Part shown: positions 6,123 through 6,753 of the stretch, piece after piece | Layout of the letters: the number at the start of each line of letters is the position of its first letter | How positions within the stretch are numbered: the stretch's first letter is position 1 | Assembly (NCBI GenBank): GCA_002770955.1 | Contig: PCUH01000301.1 | Span: 3,230 to 9,982 of the forward strand | Reading direction: 5' to 3' | From: Flavobacteriales bacterium CG18_big_fil_WC_8_21_14_2_50_32_9 | GTDB lineage: Bacteria; Bacteroidota; Bacteroidia; Flavobacteriales_E; Vicingaceae | Length of the DNA stretch: 6,753 bases | Notes under the pieces: generated by a model | Seen by the model: the letters and a program-made list of their open reading frames with translations, nothing else | What the model was told of the DNA's origin: nothing | The model's database searches: none | Translations under genes and position numbers: made by a program

Positions 6123-6753
6123 ATGGATTACATTATACAAGGCGGACAACTTCTTTTAAGCATCTCTATTTTAGTGATACTGCACGAAGGAGGTCATTTT
6201 TTAGCTGCTAAACTTTTCAAAACCAAAGTAGAAAGTTTTTATTTATTTTTCAATCCATGGTTTTCTGTGTATAAAAAGAAAATTGGCGAAACAGAGTATG
6301 GCATTGGTTGGTTGCCATTAGGTGGTTATGTGAAAATTGCTGGAATGATAGATGAAAGCATGGACAAAGAACAAATGAAACAACCACCTCAACCATGGGA
6401 ATTTCGTGCAAAACCAACATGGCAACGATTAATAATTATGCTTGGAGGTATAATTGTAAACGTAATTGTAGGCTTTTTAATTTACAGCTTTGTGTTAATG
6501 GGTTATGGTGAAAAATTTTTACCAGCTAGTGAATTGAAAGATGGTGTTTGGTGTTTAAATGAAGCTATTACCAATGAGATAGGACTACAAAATGGAGATA
6601 AAATTATAACCATAAATGGAGAAATTCCCGCAACCTTCGAGCAAATGCAAGAAGAGATTTTTTATTCTAAAACTCTAGTTGTAGAGCGTAATGGAGACCA
6701 ACTTACCTTAGATATTCCTGTTGATTTAATTAATAGGTTATTAGAAGAAAGAA
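6123..6753 (+). CDS. rseP: RseP, site-2 intramembrane zinc metalloprotease (C-terminus off window)
   Basis: The frame is open from the ATG at 6123 to the right edge, 210 codons of an expected roughly 440. The first membrane helix carries the zinc-binding HEGGH motif (H21, E22, H25), the family HExxH. It is followed by the conserved membrane-associated beta-loop segment GIGWLPLGGYVKIAGM (about 61-76) and an acidic, glutamine-rich loop. The arginine-rich W..RAKPTWQRLIIMLGG..VN segment leads into the second membrane helix (about 105-126), and a PDZ domain begins near residue 140 (NEIGLQNGDKIITINGE). The LDG/NxxPxxxLDGG motif with the third zinc ligand lies beyond the window. Family members cut transmembrane anti-sigma factors after a first-site protease and clear signal-peptide remnants in the inner membrane. 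In many Bacteroidota it follows dxr; here its upstream neighbour is instead the divergent small gene, so it has its own promoter. Confidence 0.95.
   Translation, partial: MDYIIQGGQLLLSISILVILHEGGHFLAAKLFKTKVESFYLFFNPWFSVYKKKIGETEYGIGWLPLGGYVKIAGMIDESMDKEQMKQPPQPWEFRAKPTWQRLIIMLGGIIVNVIVGFLIYSFVLMGYGEKFLPASELKDGVWCLNEAITNEIGLQNGDKIITINGEIPATFEQMQEEIFYSKTLVVERNGDQLTLDIPVDLINRLLEER

Noticed and set aside
6057..6149. Longer version of the DpnD/PcfM-like gene starting at 6149
   Set aside because: The extra 31 residues would overlap the rseP start, do not resemble the family, and contain the likely rseP promoter region; the ATG at 6056 gives the expected N-terminus.

Overview
The window looks like chromosomal DNA of a member of the Bacteroidota (Flavobacteriia/Sphingobacteriia-like; I cannot resolve the genus). 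It is strongly AT-rich and has TAnnTTTG-type promoter elements and almost no Shine-Dalgarno sequences. The gene families also fit: a secreted PKD/GEVED protein of the kind exported by the type IX secretion system, a BatA/von Willebrand-type membrane protein, a Bacteroidota-style second 'dihydroorotase', and RseP. No rRNA, tRNA, CRISPR array or transposase is visible.

Layout. Positions 1-1533 (minus strand) hold the N-terminal 511 codons of a large secreted modular protein that runs off the left edge. A divergent 235-bp intergenic region follows, with three 21-bp tandem repeats just before a gamma-class carbonic anhydrase-like gene (1769-2281, plus). A 170-bp gap carries a GC-rich hairpin between two near-identical 20-bp direct repeats, then a clear TATCTTTG promoter element almost touching the start of a 676-residue BatA-domain membrane protein (2452-4482, plus). 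A second GC-rich hairpin related to the first lies in the next gap, ahead of a 422-residue dihydroorotase-like gene (4611-5879, plus). That protein has lost all four of the metal-binding histidines expected in its family. A short minus-strand gene (5865-6056) of the DpnD/PcfM-like family overlaps its 3' end convergently by 15 bp. It is divergent from rseP, the site-2 intramembrane metalloprotease (6123 to the right edge, truncated).

Functional picture. The genes do not form one obvious pathway. Three concern the envelope: the secreted adhesin-like protein, the BatA/VWA-like membrane protein, and RseP, which cleaves membrane anti-sigma factors or signal-peptide remnants. Two are metabolic-enzyme homologues, the carbonic anhydrase-like hexapeptide protein and the dihydroorotase homologue, and the latter is probably structural or regulatory rather than catalytic. 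I see no compact novel multi-gene system. The points most worth a second look are the degenerate dihydroorotase, the small DpnD/PcfM-like gene wedged between it and rseP, the 21-bp repeat array, and the paired GC-rich hairpins.
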